Positions 8,148-16,888 are shown, counted from the stretch's first letter. The stretch: 64,000 bases of DNA from Neorhizobium tomejilense (GCA_002968845.1 PVBG01000017.1:62001-126000); one strand, 5' to 3'. Translations and numbers: made by a program. The notes: a model not told the origin generated them from the sequence alone.

Positions 8148-11100
8148 AAACCTTCAACCTCTCGGACTGGGCGCTCGAGCATCGTTCGCTCGTCTGGTAT
8201 TTCATGATCGTCTTCATCCTTGCAGGCACGTTTTCCTACTTCAACCTCGGCCGTGAAGAAGATCCCGCCTTTACCATCAAGACGATGATCATCAATGCAC
8301 AGTGGCCGGGTGCCTCCGCGGAAGAAATGACCCGTCAGGTGACGGACAGGATAGAGAAGAAGCTCGAGGAACTTGACGCGCTGGATTACACGCGAAGCGA
8401 AACGGTCGCCGGCCAGGCTACGGTCTACGTTGAACTGCTTGCCACCACCAAGGCAAGGGACGTGACGGGCAACTGGCTTCGCGTCCGCAACATGATCAAC
8501 GACATCAAAGGCCAATTTCCCAGTGGCGTCGTCGGGCCATTCTTCAATGACACTTTCGGCGACGTTTATGGCAACATCTTCGCCTTCAAATCCGACGGCC
8601 TGACGCAGCGCCAACTTCGCGACTTGGTGGAGGACGCGAGAGCGAAGCTTCTAACGGTTCCGAATGCCGGGAAGATCGAGGTTATCGGGGCACAGGACGA
8701 AGCCGTCTATCTCGAATTCTCGACACGCAAGATCGCGGCGCTCGGTATCGACCGCCAGGCCGTTATCGAAACGCTTCAAGCCCAGAATGCGGTGGCGCAG
8801 TCCGGTTTCGTGGATGCGGGACCCGAGCGGATCGCGCTGCGCGTTGGGGGCCAGTTTACGACCGAAGAGAGTTTGCGGGCCATCAATCTCAGAGTGAATG
8901 ATCGCTTTTTCCCGCTAACCGACGTCGCGACGATCAGGCGAGGGTATGTCGACCCGCCGTCTTCGCTCTTTCGCTTCAACGGACAACCCGCAATAGGCTT
9001 GGCGATCGGTATGACGGCAGGTGCCAATCTCACAAACTTCGGCCATGCGCTGGACGAGGAAATGAAGCGCGTCGTGGCCGATCTTCCGATCGGCGTGAAT
9101 GTGGAGCGGGTTTCCGACCAGCCGGCCGTCGTGGAAGAAGCCGTATCCGGTTTTACGAAAGCACTGTTTGAGGCAATCGCTATCGTCTTGGCGATCAGCT
9201 TCATCAGCCTCGGGCTGCGCGCCGGGCTGGTCGTCGCGATCTCGATCCCGCTTGTCCTGGCGATTACCTTCGTCGTTATGGAATATACGGGCATCTCGCT
9301 GCAGCGCATTTCGCTCGGCGCCTTGATCATCGCGTTGGGGCTCCTCGTCGACGATGCCATGATCGCCGTCGAGATGATGGTGGCTCGCCTTGAGTCAGGC
9401 GACGATCTGCGCAAAGCCGCCACCTATGTCTATACGTCGACTGCCTTTCCGATGCTGACTGGCACGCTCGTCACCGTCGCCGGTTTTATCCCGATCGGCC
9501 TCAACAACAGCGCGGCGGGCGAATTTACCTTTACCCTGTTCGTCGTGATTGCGGTTTCGCTGGTGGTGTCCTGGGTTGTGGCCGTCCTCTTCACGCCGTT
9601 GCTGGGCGTGGCGATCCTGCCCAAGACGATGAAGTCCCACCACGAGCATAAGGGACGCGCCGCGCGGGCATTTGCCTGGCTTTTGGGGATTGCCATGCGC
9701 TGGCGCTGGGTCACGATCACCGCCACCATTGCTGCTTTCGGCCTCTCGCTCGGCGGCCTTGGCCTCGTACAGCAGCAGTTCTTCCCGGCGTCCGACCGTG
9801 TTGAACTGATCGTCGACTGGAGCATGCCGCAAAACAGCACGATAACCGAAACGAACCGCCAGATGACGCAGTTCGAACAGGAGAAACTCGTCGGCAACCC
9901 CGATGTCGACCATTGGGCCACACATGTCGGGGAAGGGGCGCCGCGGTTCATCCTGTCTTACGACGTGCAGACCCCGGCTGTCTGGTTCGGGCAGATCGTC
10001 ATCGTCGCCAAGGACCTGGAAGCCCGGGACAGGCTGCGCGCAGACCTGCAGACCTATGTCGCAAAGACCTTTCCCGGTACCGATGCTTTCGTCAAACTCC
10101 TGGATATCGGCCCACCCGTGGGCAAGCCGGTCCAATACCGCGTCAGCGGCCCGGACATCCAGACGGTGCGCGAGCTGTCGCACCGCTTTGGAGCCATCGT
10201 CAACCGGCATCCTCTTATCGCCAACATGACCTATGACTGGAACGAGCCCTCGCGCGGCGTGAAGGTGGATGTGCTCCAGGACAAGGCTCGCCAGCTTGGC
10301 GTTTCCTCGGAGGATATCGCCAACGTGCTCAACAGCATCGTCGAAGGGTCTTCGGCCACGCAGATCCGCGACAGCATCTACCTGATCGACGTGATCGGCA
10401 GGGCGCAGGACGCCGAGCGAGGTTCGATCGAAACGCTGCGAGACCTTCAGCTTCCCGGATCGAACGGCAAGTCCGTCCCGCTTTCCGCAGTCGCCAAGTT
10501 CCGCTATGAGCTCGAACAGCCCATGATCGGGCGAAGGGATCGCATCCCGACGGTCACAGTGAAGGCCGCGGTCACCGGGTCGACGCAGCCCGCTACAATC
10601 GTAGAACAGCTCAAGCCCGAGGTCGAAAAGTTCACGAAAACTCTTCCTGCGGGATATAAGGTCGAGGTCGGCGGCTCGGTGGAATCAAGCGCCGATGCGC
10701 AGGGGCCGATCGCCGCAGTCGCCCCGCTGATGCTGTTCGCAATGGCGACGATCCTGATGATCCAGCTCCAGAGCTTCAGCCGCCTGTTTCTGGTTTTCGC
10801 AGTCGCTCCCCTTGCTCTTATCGGAGTCGTGGCGGCACTTCTTCTCAGCAACGCTCCGATGGGCTTCGTCGCGATCCTTGGAGTGCTCGCACTGATCGGC
10901 ATCCTGATCCGCAACTCGGTCATCCTCGTGGTCCAGATCGAGCATTTGCGCAGCGAGGGCGTGCCGCCGTGGCGGGCGGTGGTCGAGGCGACGGAACACC
11001 GCATGCGCCCGATCTTGCTGACCGCCGCTGCCGCGACGCTCGCCCTCATTCCCATCTCCCGGGAAGTGTTCTGGGGGCCGATGGCCTACGCCATGATGGG

Positions 11101-11215
11101 CGGAATCGTCGTCGGTACGGTGCTGACGCTTCTCTTCCTGCCGGCCCTTTATGTGGCCTGGTTCCGGATACCGCGCGAAGAACCGAATATCTCCCCGGAA
11201 GCTGCACAAGCTTGA
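8144..11215 (+). CDS. RND-family multidrug efflux permease (TriC/AcrB-like)
   Basis: A 1023-residue proton-driven inner-membrane pump. The N-terminus (FNLSDWALEHRSLVWYFMI) and the following GREEDPAFTIKTM resemble TriC-type RND proteins. The proton-relay acid pair Asp403-Asp404 sits in the motif GLLVDDAMIAVE of transmembrane segment 4. Two large periplasmic loops lie between TM1-TM2 and TM7-TM8, and length is typical. It starts with GTG 8144, overlapping the stop of the second adaptor, with GGAG upstream. Likely substrates are hydrophobic biocides or drugs. The pump gene ends at a strong terminator. Confidence 0.92.
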   Translation: MKTFNLSDWALEHRSLVWYFMIVFILAGTFSYFNLGREEDPAFTIKTMIINAQWPGASAEEMTRQVTDRIEKKLEELDALDYTRSETVAGQATVYVELLATTKARDVTGNWLRVRNMINDIKGQFPSGVVGPFFNDTFGDVYGNIFAFKSDGLTQRQLRDLVEDARAKLLTVPNAGKIEVIGAQDEAVYLEFSTRKIAALGIDRQAVIETLQAQNAVAQSGFVDAGPERIALRVGGQFTTEESLRAINLRVNDRFFPLTDVATIRRGYVDPPSSLFRFNGQPAIGLAIGMTAGANLTNFGHALDEEMKRVVADLPIGVNVERVSDQPAVVEEAVSGFTKALFEAIAIVLAISFISLGLRAGLVVAISIPLVLAITFVVMEYTGISLQRISLGALIIALGLLVDDAMIAVEMMVARLESGDDLRKAATYVYTSTAFPMLTGTLVTVAGFIPIGLNNSAAGEFTFTLFVVIAVSLVVSWVVAVLFTPLLGVAILPKTMKSHHEHKGRAARAFAWLLGIAMRWRWVTITATIAAFGLSLGGLGLVQQQFFPASDRVELIVDWSMPQNSTITETNRQMTQFEQEKLVGNPDVDHWATHVGEGAPRFILSYDVQTPAVWFGQIVIVAKDLEARDRLRADLQTYVAKTFPGTDAFVKLLDIGPPVGKPVQYRVSGPDIQTVRELSHRFGAIVNRHPLIANMTYDWNEPSRGVKVDVLQDKARQLGVSSEDIANVLNSIVEGSSATQIRDSIYLIDVIGRAQDAERGSIETLRDLQLPGSNGKSVPLSAVAKFRYELEQPMIGRRDRIPTVTVKAAVTGSTQPATIVEQLKPEVEKFTKTLPAGYKVEVGGSVESSADAQGPIAAVAPLMLFAMATILMIQLQSFSRLFLVFAVAPLALIGVVAALLLSNAPMGFVAILGVLALIGILIRNSVILVVQIEHLRSEGVPPWRAVVEATEHRMRPILLTAAAATLALIPISREVFWGPMAYAMMGGIVVGTVLTLLFLPALYVAWFRIPREEPNISPEAAQA

Positions 11216-11222
11216 TCCACGA

Positions 11223-11250
11223 AAGGGCGCTTGCGAGCGCCCTTCTTTCT
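11223..11250 (+). terminator. Rho-independent terminator after the RND operon
   Basis: A 9-bp perfect stem (AAGGGCGCT / AGCGCCCTT) with a TGCG loop is followed by a CTTTCT pyrimidine run. It begins eight bases after the pump stop codon and separates the pump operon from the lipoprotein gene. Confidence 0.85.
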
Positions 11251-11269
11251 CCAGATTCAGGGCGCGTCG

Positions 11270-12403
11270 ATGCACTTCTTCCTCTCGGTCCACGCTTGCA
11301 GGACACGCTACAGCCTCGTCGTTCTTGCCGTCATGGCCGGCCTGGCCGGATGCGCCTCCCGTCCATCGGCCGAGGTGCTTCAGCCCGTGGCGATCAAGCA
11401 GGTCGAAAGCTCCAAGGTCACCCTGCTTTCTGTCACCAACCGCAACAAGGTCAAGGAAGACGACGGTTTTGGAAGCCAATGGGCCGGCGACCTGACCTAC
11501 GAGCGGTACGCCTTTTCAATTCCCGGGGATCGTACGGGAAGCGCCATCATCTATCCGTCGGGAAGGCCGGACCCGCGCCGCCAGTTCGTCGTGACCGGAC
11601 GCGATCAACTGACGCGCAAAGCCTGGATCGACGATGCGACCCGTTCGGCAAACTTCGACGGGACCGTGGCGGTCTTCGTCCACGGCTACAACACCAATTA
11701 TCAGGAGGCGCTGTTCAGGGCTGCGCAGATGGCAGCGGACGCCAAAACACTCAGTCCGCCGATCCTGTTTTCCTGGCCTTCTGCGGCAAGCGTGACCGGG
11801 TATGTCACTGACCGAGACGCAGTTCTTTATTCCAGAAGCGAACTCGAAAGCGTCTTGAAGGCGTTGGCCGAAACTCCGAAGATCAAGCGCGTCGTCCTGT
11901 TCGGGCATAGCATGGGCGGCTTCTTGTCCATGGAGGCGGCAAGGCAGCTGAAGCTTCAAGGGCGTGAAGACGTCGTCGGCAAGCTGCAGATCATTCTCGC
12001 CGCGCCGGACATAGATGTCGACGTGTTCAGGTCCCAGTTGCGTGACATCGGCATGCTGCAGAACCCGATTGCATTGCTCGTGTCAAAGACCGACCGAGCT
12101 CTGGAAGTGTCCAGCTTCCTTGGTGGCGAACGTCCACGCGTCGGCCGCATTGATATCGATGATCCCCTGGTTCGCAGTGAAATAAAGGCCGCTCATGTCA
12201 GCGTCATCGACATATCGTCCCTCAGTTCATCCGACGGTCTTGGTCACGATCGTTATGCCGGGCTTGCCCGGTTTGGTGGCGAGCTTGTCAAGGCGGAAGC
12301 GCGTGCGCGAAGCAGCGGAGACGTTGGGGTGCTGGTTTTCGATGCCGCGGGCGCGGCTGCCGCAAGTCCTTTCAGGCTGGCCGGGCAAATTGTGGGTCGT
12401 TGA
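11270..12403 (+). CDS. DUF900-type alpha/beta-hydrolase lipoprotein
   Basis: A 377-residue protein with a lipoprotein signal peptide ending in lipobox LAGC (Cys28). It has an alpha/beta-hydrolase core: VAVFVHGYNTNY at about residues 134-145 forms the oxyanion region and GHSMGG at 212-217 carries nucleophile Ser214. These features match the DUF900 family of esterase/lipase-like proteins found in rhizobia. Substrate is unknown. The ATG at 11270 was preferred over an upstream in-frame ATG (11231) lying on the terminator. It is outside the pump transcript because of that terminator, so a functional link to efflux is not implied. Confidence 0.8.
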   Translation: MHFFLSVHACRTRYSLVVLAVMAGLAGCASRPSAEVLQPVAIKQVESSKVTLLSVTNRNKVKEDDGFGSQWAGDLTYERYAFSIPGDRTGSAIIYPSGRPDPRRQFVVTGRDQLTRKAWIDDATRSANFDGTVAVFVHGYNTNYQEALFRAAQMAADAKTLSPPILFSWPSAASVTGYVTDRDAVLYSRSELESVLKALAETPKIKRVVLFGHSMGGFLSMEAARQLKLQGREDVVGKLQIILAAPDIDVDVFRSQLRDIGMLQNPIALLVSKTDRALEVSSFLGGERPRVGRIDIDDPLVRSEIKAAHVSVIDISSLSSSDGLGHDRYAGLARFGGELVKAEARARSSGDVGVLVFDAAGAAAASPFRLAGQIVGR

Positions 12404-12494
12404 CTGTTGGGAAGGCTCCCATGCGAAGTGCTGGCCGCCTGGGCCACGGTCACGCCCTGCGCCACCTTCGACAAGAGGTGTCGCTCGGCGTTTC

Positions 12495-12800
12495 CTAAAT
12501 CCCTGACCCGTCGAACTGCTGTGTGTCGCGGCCTTCCCAGGGCGAGGGCAGCGAAAGGCGATTGAGGCTGGCCGAGGGCATCGGCATCCAACACTTCAAT
12601 TCCGGCTCGGCGTATTCGATGATGTGGCCGGGCGAGGAATCAGAGGCGCGCCAGCCTTCTCCACCGAACTGATCGCCATTCGACCAGTACGCGAGGTCAA
12701 CTTCTGCCGGTCCCTGTTCGGACGGCCGGATGGTGACCAAGATCCGGCTACCGTCCTTCGGTGCGCTTGCCATGTGGCGCCAACGATCTGTCTCGTCCAT
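12495..12800 (-). CDS. Conserved hypothetical small protein
   Basis: A 101-residue soluble protein starting MDETDRWRHMASAPKDGSRI, with AGGAGG seven bases before the ATG at 12800. The segment WRxMAxAPKDGxRILV recalls a small family of uncharacterised proteins in rhizobia and phages with a DUF551-like fold, but I cannot assign a function. It has no signal peptide or membrane segment. The gene lies in a group of small regulatory and stress genes and ends 91 bases from the hydrolase stop on the opposite strand. Confidence 0.65.
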   Translation of the reverse strand: MDETDRWRHMASAPKDGSRILVTIRPSEQGPAEVDLAYWSNGDQFGGEGWRASDSSPGHIIEYAEPELKCWMPMPSASLNRLSLPSPWEGRDTQQFDGSGI

Positions 12801-13139
12801 CGTTTTTCCTCCTGCCTTGCTGCAGGTTGAACTGTCGCCTCGCTATCGAAAACGGTCAACTCAAACTTTGCAGAACCACCCTCCGTTGGTCTGATCACGG
12901 CGGCGGTGGGCTTTCCCTCGATGACAATGGTCATGTCTATCCCATGCGCTCGGAGGCATAGGAACCCGGGCTTGCGGGGAAGACGACGGTGTGATTGCCG
13001 TTGACGAAGGTGCGGTAGTCCGCGACCATTGCGGCGCTTGCGAAAATTGCGGACCTGTCAGCGAACTTCCGACTTCCACCACAGTTTGCGGTAGGTAAGT
13101 GATGGATGAGTAGAAACCTCGCGTGTAGCAGGATCACAG
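12801..13139. other. Intergenic stretch with only doubtful small frames
   Basis: On the minus strand a frame starting MVADYRTFVNGNHTVVF (ATG 13029) stops at 12937, and MTIVIEGKPTAAVIRP begins at 12934 in another frame. A one-base shift would fuse them. Neither frame has a convincing ribosome site, so this may be a decayed small gene or chance. I see no RNA gene or repeat here. Confidence 0.35.
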
Positions 13140-13493
13140 GTGAAGCCGTACCGAATGATCGTCATCGGGAACAAGGACATCGTTTCTTCCGAAATTCGCG
13201 ATGCCTGGAAACAAGCAGGGGTCGGGTTGCGGGGCCCCGTCTTGCCGTCGGCTTTCGAAATGGGTCTCGTGCGGGCTGCCCATGGCGTGCTGATCGATGC
13301 CACGGAGGATGCCAATTTCATGTTTCGGCTATCCGAGCAGCTTGAAGCGGCTTCGGTTCCCTTTGTCTTCGTGGTCCGTGAAGAGCGGGTTCTCGGACAT
13401 AAGGGTCCTTACGTGCTCGGAGCCCGGCCCGAAGATATCAAGGACATTGTCGAAGAACTGCTTCAGCAATACGACAGCGGCGTCCGGCACTAG
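13140..13493 (+). CDS. Degenerate receiver-like (pseudo-response-regulator) protein
   Basis: A 117-residue single-domain protein with alternating beta-alpha pattern like a CheY receiver. Strand 1 (MIVIGNKDIV) lacks the paired acidic residues expected after it, strand 3 ends GVLIDATED with an aspartate at the phosphoacceptor position, and the conserved Lys-Pro near the C-terminus is absent. It therefore may not be phosphorylated normally. The GTG start at 13140 was chosen because AGGA lies six bases upstream; the next ATG (13155) has none. It sits among other regulators, including a second atypical receiver at 15.9 kb. Family assignment is tentative. Confidence 0.6.
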   Translation: MKPYRMIVIGNKDIVSSEIRDAWKQAGVGLRGPVLPSAFEMGLVRAAHGVLIDATEDANFMFRLSEQLEAASVPFVFVVREERVLGHKGPYVLGARPEDIKDIVEELLQQYDSGVRH

Positions 13494-13756
13494 GATCGGT
13501 TTCGTCCGGTCGACGAATGTGTCGCGAAATTCTTGAGCATCAGCCTGAACAGCTGGAGGCGAAGAGCCTGGCTCGTTTGCCCCAGAGGTAGTTGAAGTTT
13601 AGCCTCAATGATCGTTCGATCGGCAAGTGCATCGGCTTTCCTGTCGGAGCGGACAAAACGACCCGCCATACGGCGAACCCAGGGGACGAGATCGTCGATA
13701 CGAGGATTCACATCTTCCTGGCTATCTGGACTTGGCGTGCCCGGGACGACGGTCAT
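13490..13756 (-). CDS. Small sigma-factor region-2-like protein
   Basis: An 88-residue protein with AAGGAGG nine bases before its ATG. Residues about 20-80 (DDLVPWVRRMAGRFVRSDRKADALADRT...LRLQLFRLMLKNF) align by eye with region 2 of the ECF sigma factor encoded at 17.3-17.8 kb (DLIPALRSFARRFHRTPSDVDDLVQET...SLKSWLFTIMRNTF). Region 4 is missing and the protein ends soon after. It could be a truncated sigma factor or a stand-alone modulator. It overlaps the receiver-like gene tail by four bases on the opposite strand. Function is inferred only from this resemblance. Confidence 0.6.
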   Translation of the reverse strand: MTVVPGTPSPDSQEDVNPRIDDLVPWVRRMAGRFVRSDRKADALADRTIIEAKLQLPLGQTSQALRLQLFRLMLKNFATHSSTGRNRS

Positions 13757-13989
13757 TCGCAGCTCCCTCCTTACGCCAGATAATCCGGCAGGCTGTTATG
13801 TCGTTCCGGTACGGTAGCGGACAGTCGAAGTGCTGGCCGCTCGGTGCGTCCCTACCTGACGCGCCAGCGTGCAAAGCTTGCTGGTGAAGATCCAAAGGAG
13901 TAGACTTCATCTTATCGTTCGCAGACTAAACAGGGCGCGAACGGCTGAGGGTTACAGTGTGCTCTTGCCCCCAATCGTGGGAAGCACAC

Positions 13990-14706
13990 ATGGCCGCGCC
14001 TCCGCAATTCAATATGCCGAACAAGCTTCTGGCATTGCTTCCTTCAGCCGATTACAACCAGATCGCGCCGGACCTGGCCCATGTCGTCCTTCCGAGAGGA
14101 AGCCTGCTCGGCGAAATGGGAAAGCCCATCAAATACGTCTATTTTCTCACGTCCGGGATAGGTTCCGTCGTTGCAACGACGCCTGAGGGGCATCGCGCCG
14201 AAGCAGGCCTGTTTGGCCTTGATGGGTATGTCCCCACCTCGGCTGTCGCGGGCGCGGAGATCAACGCGCACGACGTCGGCATGCAGCTGGAGGGCGATGG
14301 CTACAGGATGGACTACGATGCGTTCCGCGGCTGGATGGAGCGGAACAGGAGCCTTTCCAAGGTGATGATCCGCTCGCTGGAGGCGTTTTCGATTCAGCTG
14401 GCCTATACGGCCACATCGAACGCTCTTCATGACGTCACGGAACGATTGGCTCGCTGGCTGCTGATGTGTCATGACCGGGTTCCCGGCAATGAAATCAACC
14501 TCACTCACGAGTTCATTTCGTTGATGCTGGCCGTCCGCCGGCCGAGCGTGACGACGGCTCTGCACGTGCTTGAAGGCAATGGATTCATCAAGTCCGAGAG
14601 AGGTCACATTACCATTCGCAACCGGGCCGCTCTCGAAGAGTTTGCGCATGATGCGTATGGAAGGCCGGAAGAGGAATACCGGCGTCTGATGAGAGACCTT
14701 TTCTGA
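13990..14706 (+). CDS. CRP/FNR-family transcriptional regulator
   Basis: A 238-residue regulator with an N-terminal cyclic-nucleotide-binding-type beta barrel (residues about 10-130) and a C-terminal winged helix (INLTHEFISLMLAVRRPSVTTALHVLEG) near residues 175-205. It lacks the cysteine set of FNR, so it is not an iron-sulfur oxygen sensor. It is a close paralogue of the convergent regulator at 15.0-15.7 kb: both carry RLARWLLMCHDRV and RRPSVTTALHVLEG. The start at 13990 (MAAPPQF) gives a normal family length. This branch is common in rhizobia; its signal is unknown. Confidence 0.85.
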   Translation: MAAPPQFNMPNKLLALLPSADYNQIAPDLAHVVLPRGSLLGEMGKPIKYVYFLTSGIGSVVATTPEGHRAEAGLFGLDGYVPTSAVAGAEINAHDVGMQLEGDGYRMDYDAFRGWMERNRSLSKVMIRSLEAFSIQLAYTATSNALHDVTERLARWLLMCHDRVPGNEINLTHEFISLMLAVRRPSVTTALHVLEGNGFIKSERGHITIRNRAALEEFAHDAYGRPEEEYRRLMRDLF

Positions 14707-14781
14707 CGCATTAGATGCGTTAGATTTGCCGTCGATCGAGCTTCCAGGCAGGGCAGGCAGTCACTCACCGAGCGAACCGAC

Positions 14782-15027
14782 ATGACACGCTATTTCTTCC
14801 ATATCCGGCGTAACGATGAGACGGTCCTCGATGAGGAGGGCGACGAGTTCGCCAGCCTCGACGATGCGCGGGTCAGCGCCGTCAATGCCATCCGGGAATT
14901 GGTGGCGGCAAAGATCAAGAGAGGACTGATGATCCTGAACGAGCATATGGAAGTACGCGACGAAGCAGACGCGCTCCAATTGGTCATTTCGTTCCACGAG
15001 GTGATCGAAGGCCAGCTCAAACGCTGA
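14782..15027 (+). CDS. DUF6894-family small protein
   Basis: An 81-residue soluble protein beginning MTRYFFHIRRNDETVLDEEG, with the family pattern of an N-terminal YFFH strand followed by D-x-x-G-x-E-F-x-S-L-D-D-A and a helix (AVNAIRELVAA). These proteins are abundant in Rhizobiales and uncharacterised, often near stress genes. It follows the first CRP-like gene on the same strand by 75 bases and converges on the second. A function cannot be given. Confidence 0.75.
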   Translation: MTRYFFHIRRNDETVLDEEGDEFASLDDARVSAVNAIRELVAAKIKRGLMILNEHMEVRDEADALQLVISFHEVIEGQLKR

Positions 15028-15034
15028 GACCGGT

Positions 15035-15748
15035 TCAGAATTCGCCGATAAGGCGACGGAATTCCTCTTCCGGCTTGCCGTAGGCATTGCCCGCGAATTC
15101 CTCCATGCCCTTCCGGTCCCGGATGGTGATGCGGCCGCGTTCCGCACGGATGAGTTTCTTGCCTTCAAGGACATGCAAGGCGGTGGTGACGCTGGGTCTG
15201 CGAACACCCAGCATCAACGAGATGAAGTCATGCGTCAGGGTAATCTCATCGCCGTCCACACGGTCGTGGCACATCAGCAGCCAACGCGCGAGACGTTCAT
15301 CGACCTGATAGGTGACGTTGCAAAGCGCCGTATAGGATATCTGCGAAGCAAAGGTCTGGATAAATCTGGCGAGGAGATTGGCAAAAACCGGATGCTGCGA
15401 GAGTGCCCGAATGACGGCGTCGAGCGGCATGCGAAACCCATGTCCCTCGACCTGCATCAGCACTTCATGGACGCTGATCGTGCCGCCGACGCCGGCGGAA
15501 GTCGGCGAAAAACCTTCGCGGCCGAACATTCCAGCTTCAGCCCGCTGACCGTCCGACGAGATGGTGATGACCGACCCGATCCCGTTGCTGAGAAAGTAGA
15601 CATAGTCGATCGGCCTGTCTGCCTTGACAATGATGAAACCTCTGTCGAGATCGACGGGCTCAAGCGCGGCGGCGACGCTATGGAACTCGTCGTCCGGCAA
15701 CAAAGCTATCAGTCGGTTTCGCTTTTCAGGGGGTTCTGCGGCGGACAT
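15035..15748 (-). CDS. CRP/FNR-family transcriptional regulator, second paralogue
   Basis: A 237-residue paralogue of the regulator at 14.0-14.7 kb, with the same layout: sensory barrel (residues about 15-135) and winged helix (ITLTHDFISLMLGVRRPSVTTALHVLEG). No FNR-type cysteine cluster is present. The start at 15748 (MSAAEPPEKRN) matches the paralogue's length; the frame extends to 15904 but that extension is unlike the family. The two genes converge with the DUF6894 gene between them. They probably arose by duplication and may recognise the same DNA site, because the recognition helices are almost identical. Confidence 0.85.
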   Translation of the reverse strand: MSAAEPPEKRNRLIALLPDDEFHSVAAALEPVDLDRGFIIVKADRPIDYVYFLSNGIGSVITISSDGQRAEAGMFGREGFSPTSAGVGGTISVHEVLMQVEGHGFRMPLDAVIRALSQHPVFANLLARFIQTFASQISYTALCNVTYQVDERLARWLLMCHDRVDGDEITLTHDFISLMLGVRRPSVTTALHVLEGKKLIRAERGRITIRDRKGMEEFAGNAYGKPEEEFRRLIGEF

Positions 15749-15930
15749 GGTTCTCGCTGAGGTCGGGCGGGAGCCCACGGCTTCCGGCCGCCATGCCCTG
15801 AACTGACGGACGGTTGTCGATTGTATAGCATCCTGTTGTTCCAGGTGTTTTTGCGTACGCTGGCAGACGCTCCGCCCGTTTTCTTCCATGTGGGGTAATC
15901 TCATGGTTCTTCATTTCAGGAGGGCGTAAA

Positions 15931-16359
15931 ATGGAGAACCGGGAACACGAACCCGTCTTGCTGCTGGAGGATCAGGCTCTTATTGCCATTTACATGGAGG
16001 AATTGCTTCACGAGGCCGGGTTTGACAATATCAGCACACTCTCATCCTGCGCTGCCGCGGCGGAGTGGCTTCAGAAGAACACACCCGAGCTTGCCGTGAT
16101 AGAAACCCGGCTCAGGGACGAGCCATGCGACGCCATCGCCGCCGTTCTCAACCAGCGGGGCGTTCCCTATATCGTCCACTCGGTAGAGCGGGACGGCAGT
16201 GGAAATCACCCCTACATGGGCACCAAATGCAAATGGATCGACAAACCGTGCGATCCGGACGAATTCGTGAAGGCCGTGAAAGAGTGTGTGCCCAGCCGCA
16301 GGAAACCAGCGCCCGCCGCCTCGGGCACCCAATACCAGGAGCAGTGCCACCAGCGGTAG
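15931..16359 (+). CDS. Single-domain response-regulator receiver with Glu at the phosphoacceptor site
   Basis: A 142-residue CheY-like receiver without an output domain. The acidic pair Glu13-Asp14 follows strand 1 (VLLLEDQ), and Lys105-Pro106 in WIDKPCDP matches the conserved lysine. The position that normally carries the phosphorylated aspartate at the end of strand 3 is Glu58 (ELAVIETRL). Glutamate there can mimic the phosphorylated state, so the protein may be always active or phosphate-independent. No histidine kinase is encoded nearby. An AGGAGG site lies eight bases before the ATG. Confidence 0.8.
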   Translation: MENREHEPVLLLEDQALIAIYMEELLHEAGFDNISTLSSCAAAAEWLQKNTPELAVIETRLRDEPCDAIAAVLNQRGVPYIVHSVERDGSGNHPYMGTKCKWIDKPCDPDEFVKAVKECVPSRRKPAPAASGTQYQEQCHQR

Positions 16360-16432
16360 ATAACACCTTCCCCTGAGAAGTGGCCGGTGCCGTGACGCTT
16401 TTATCGGGGCCTAGCGGCCAAGTTGGCGATTC

Positions 16433-16720
16433 TCATTGTTGCGCGCACTTGGCCTGCGGCTGAGGTTTGGTCGCTCCTGCTGTTGCGGGCCGTTCGCCTG
16501 AGACGGTGCCGGACATCTTCTCGCAGTCCCGGCCGGACTTGCCCACGTCGTTCGGCATTGCATTCTTGGGTCGCTCGATCGCCTGGGTGCCCAAGGGTCC
16601 GCCCGCGTTTGTGCCTTGCGCCGGCGTTGTATCGGGCGTGAATGTGCCGCCCTGTTGAGCAGATGCAGGCAGGGTGAGCGTGAAAATGGCAAGGGTAGCG
16701 GCAACGGTTCGATTGAGCAT
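16433..16720 (-). CDS. Small secreted hypothetical protein
   Basis: A 95-residue protein with a clear Sec signal peptide (MLNRTVAATLAIFTLTLPASAQ, cleavage expected after ASA) and a Gly/Pro/Thr-rich mature part with two cysteines (Cys in RDCEKMSG and a C-terminal KCAQQ), possibly disulfide-linked in the periplasm. GGAGAA upstream of the ATG at 16720 supports this start; the frame extends to 16879 without support. No family is recognised. It lies in the small-gene stress region, close to a DUF982 gene. Confidence 0.65.
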   Translation of the reverse strand: MLNRTVAATLAIFTLTLPASAQQGGTFTPDTTPAQGTNAGGPLGTQAIERPKNAMPNDVGKSGRDCEKMSGTVSGERPATAGATKPQPQAKCAQQ

Positions 16721-16888
16721 TTTCGGTTCTCCTTTCATGCTCGAACCTGCGGACCGGAGGATCGTTCCTTCGGCCGCCCGACATCGAGAGCGGTTACCGA
16801 ACCGGGCATGATTGAGGGTACCGGATAGTCGTTCAGGCTCGAGGCAGGGAGGCTGTTGAAATTCAGCCTCCCCACCCAAGGGGACTGG

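Noticed and set aside
12424-13840. Fifteen-base direct repeat (cgaagtgctggccgc) at 12424 and 13826
   Set aside because: Too short and isolated to support a mobile element or attachment site; no transposase or integrase nearby.
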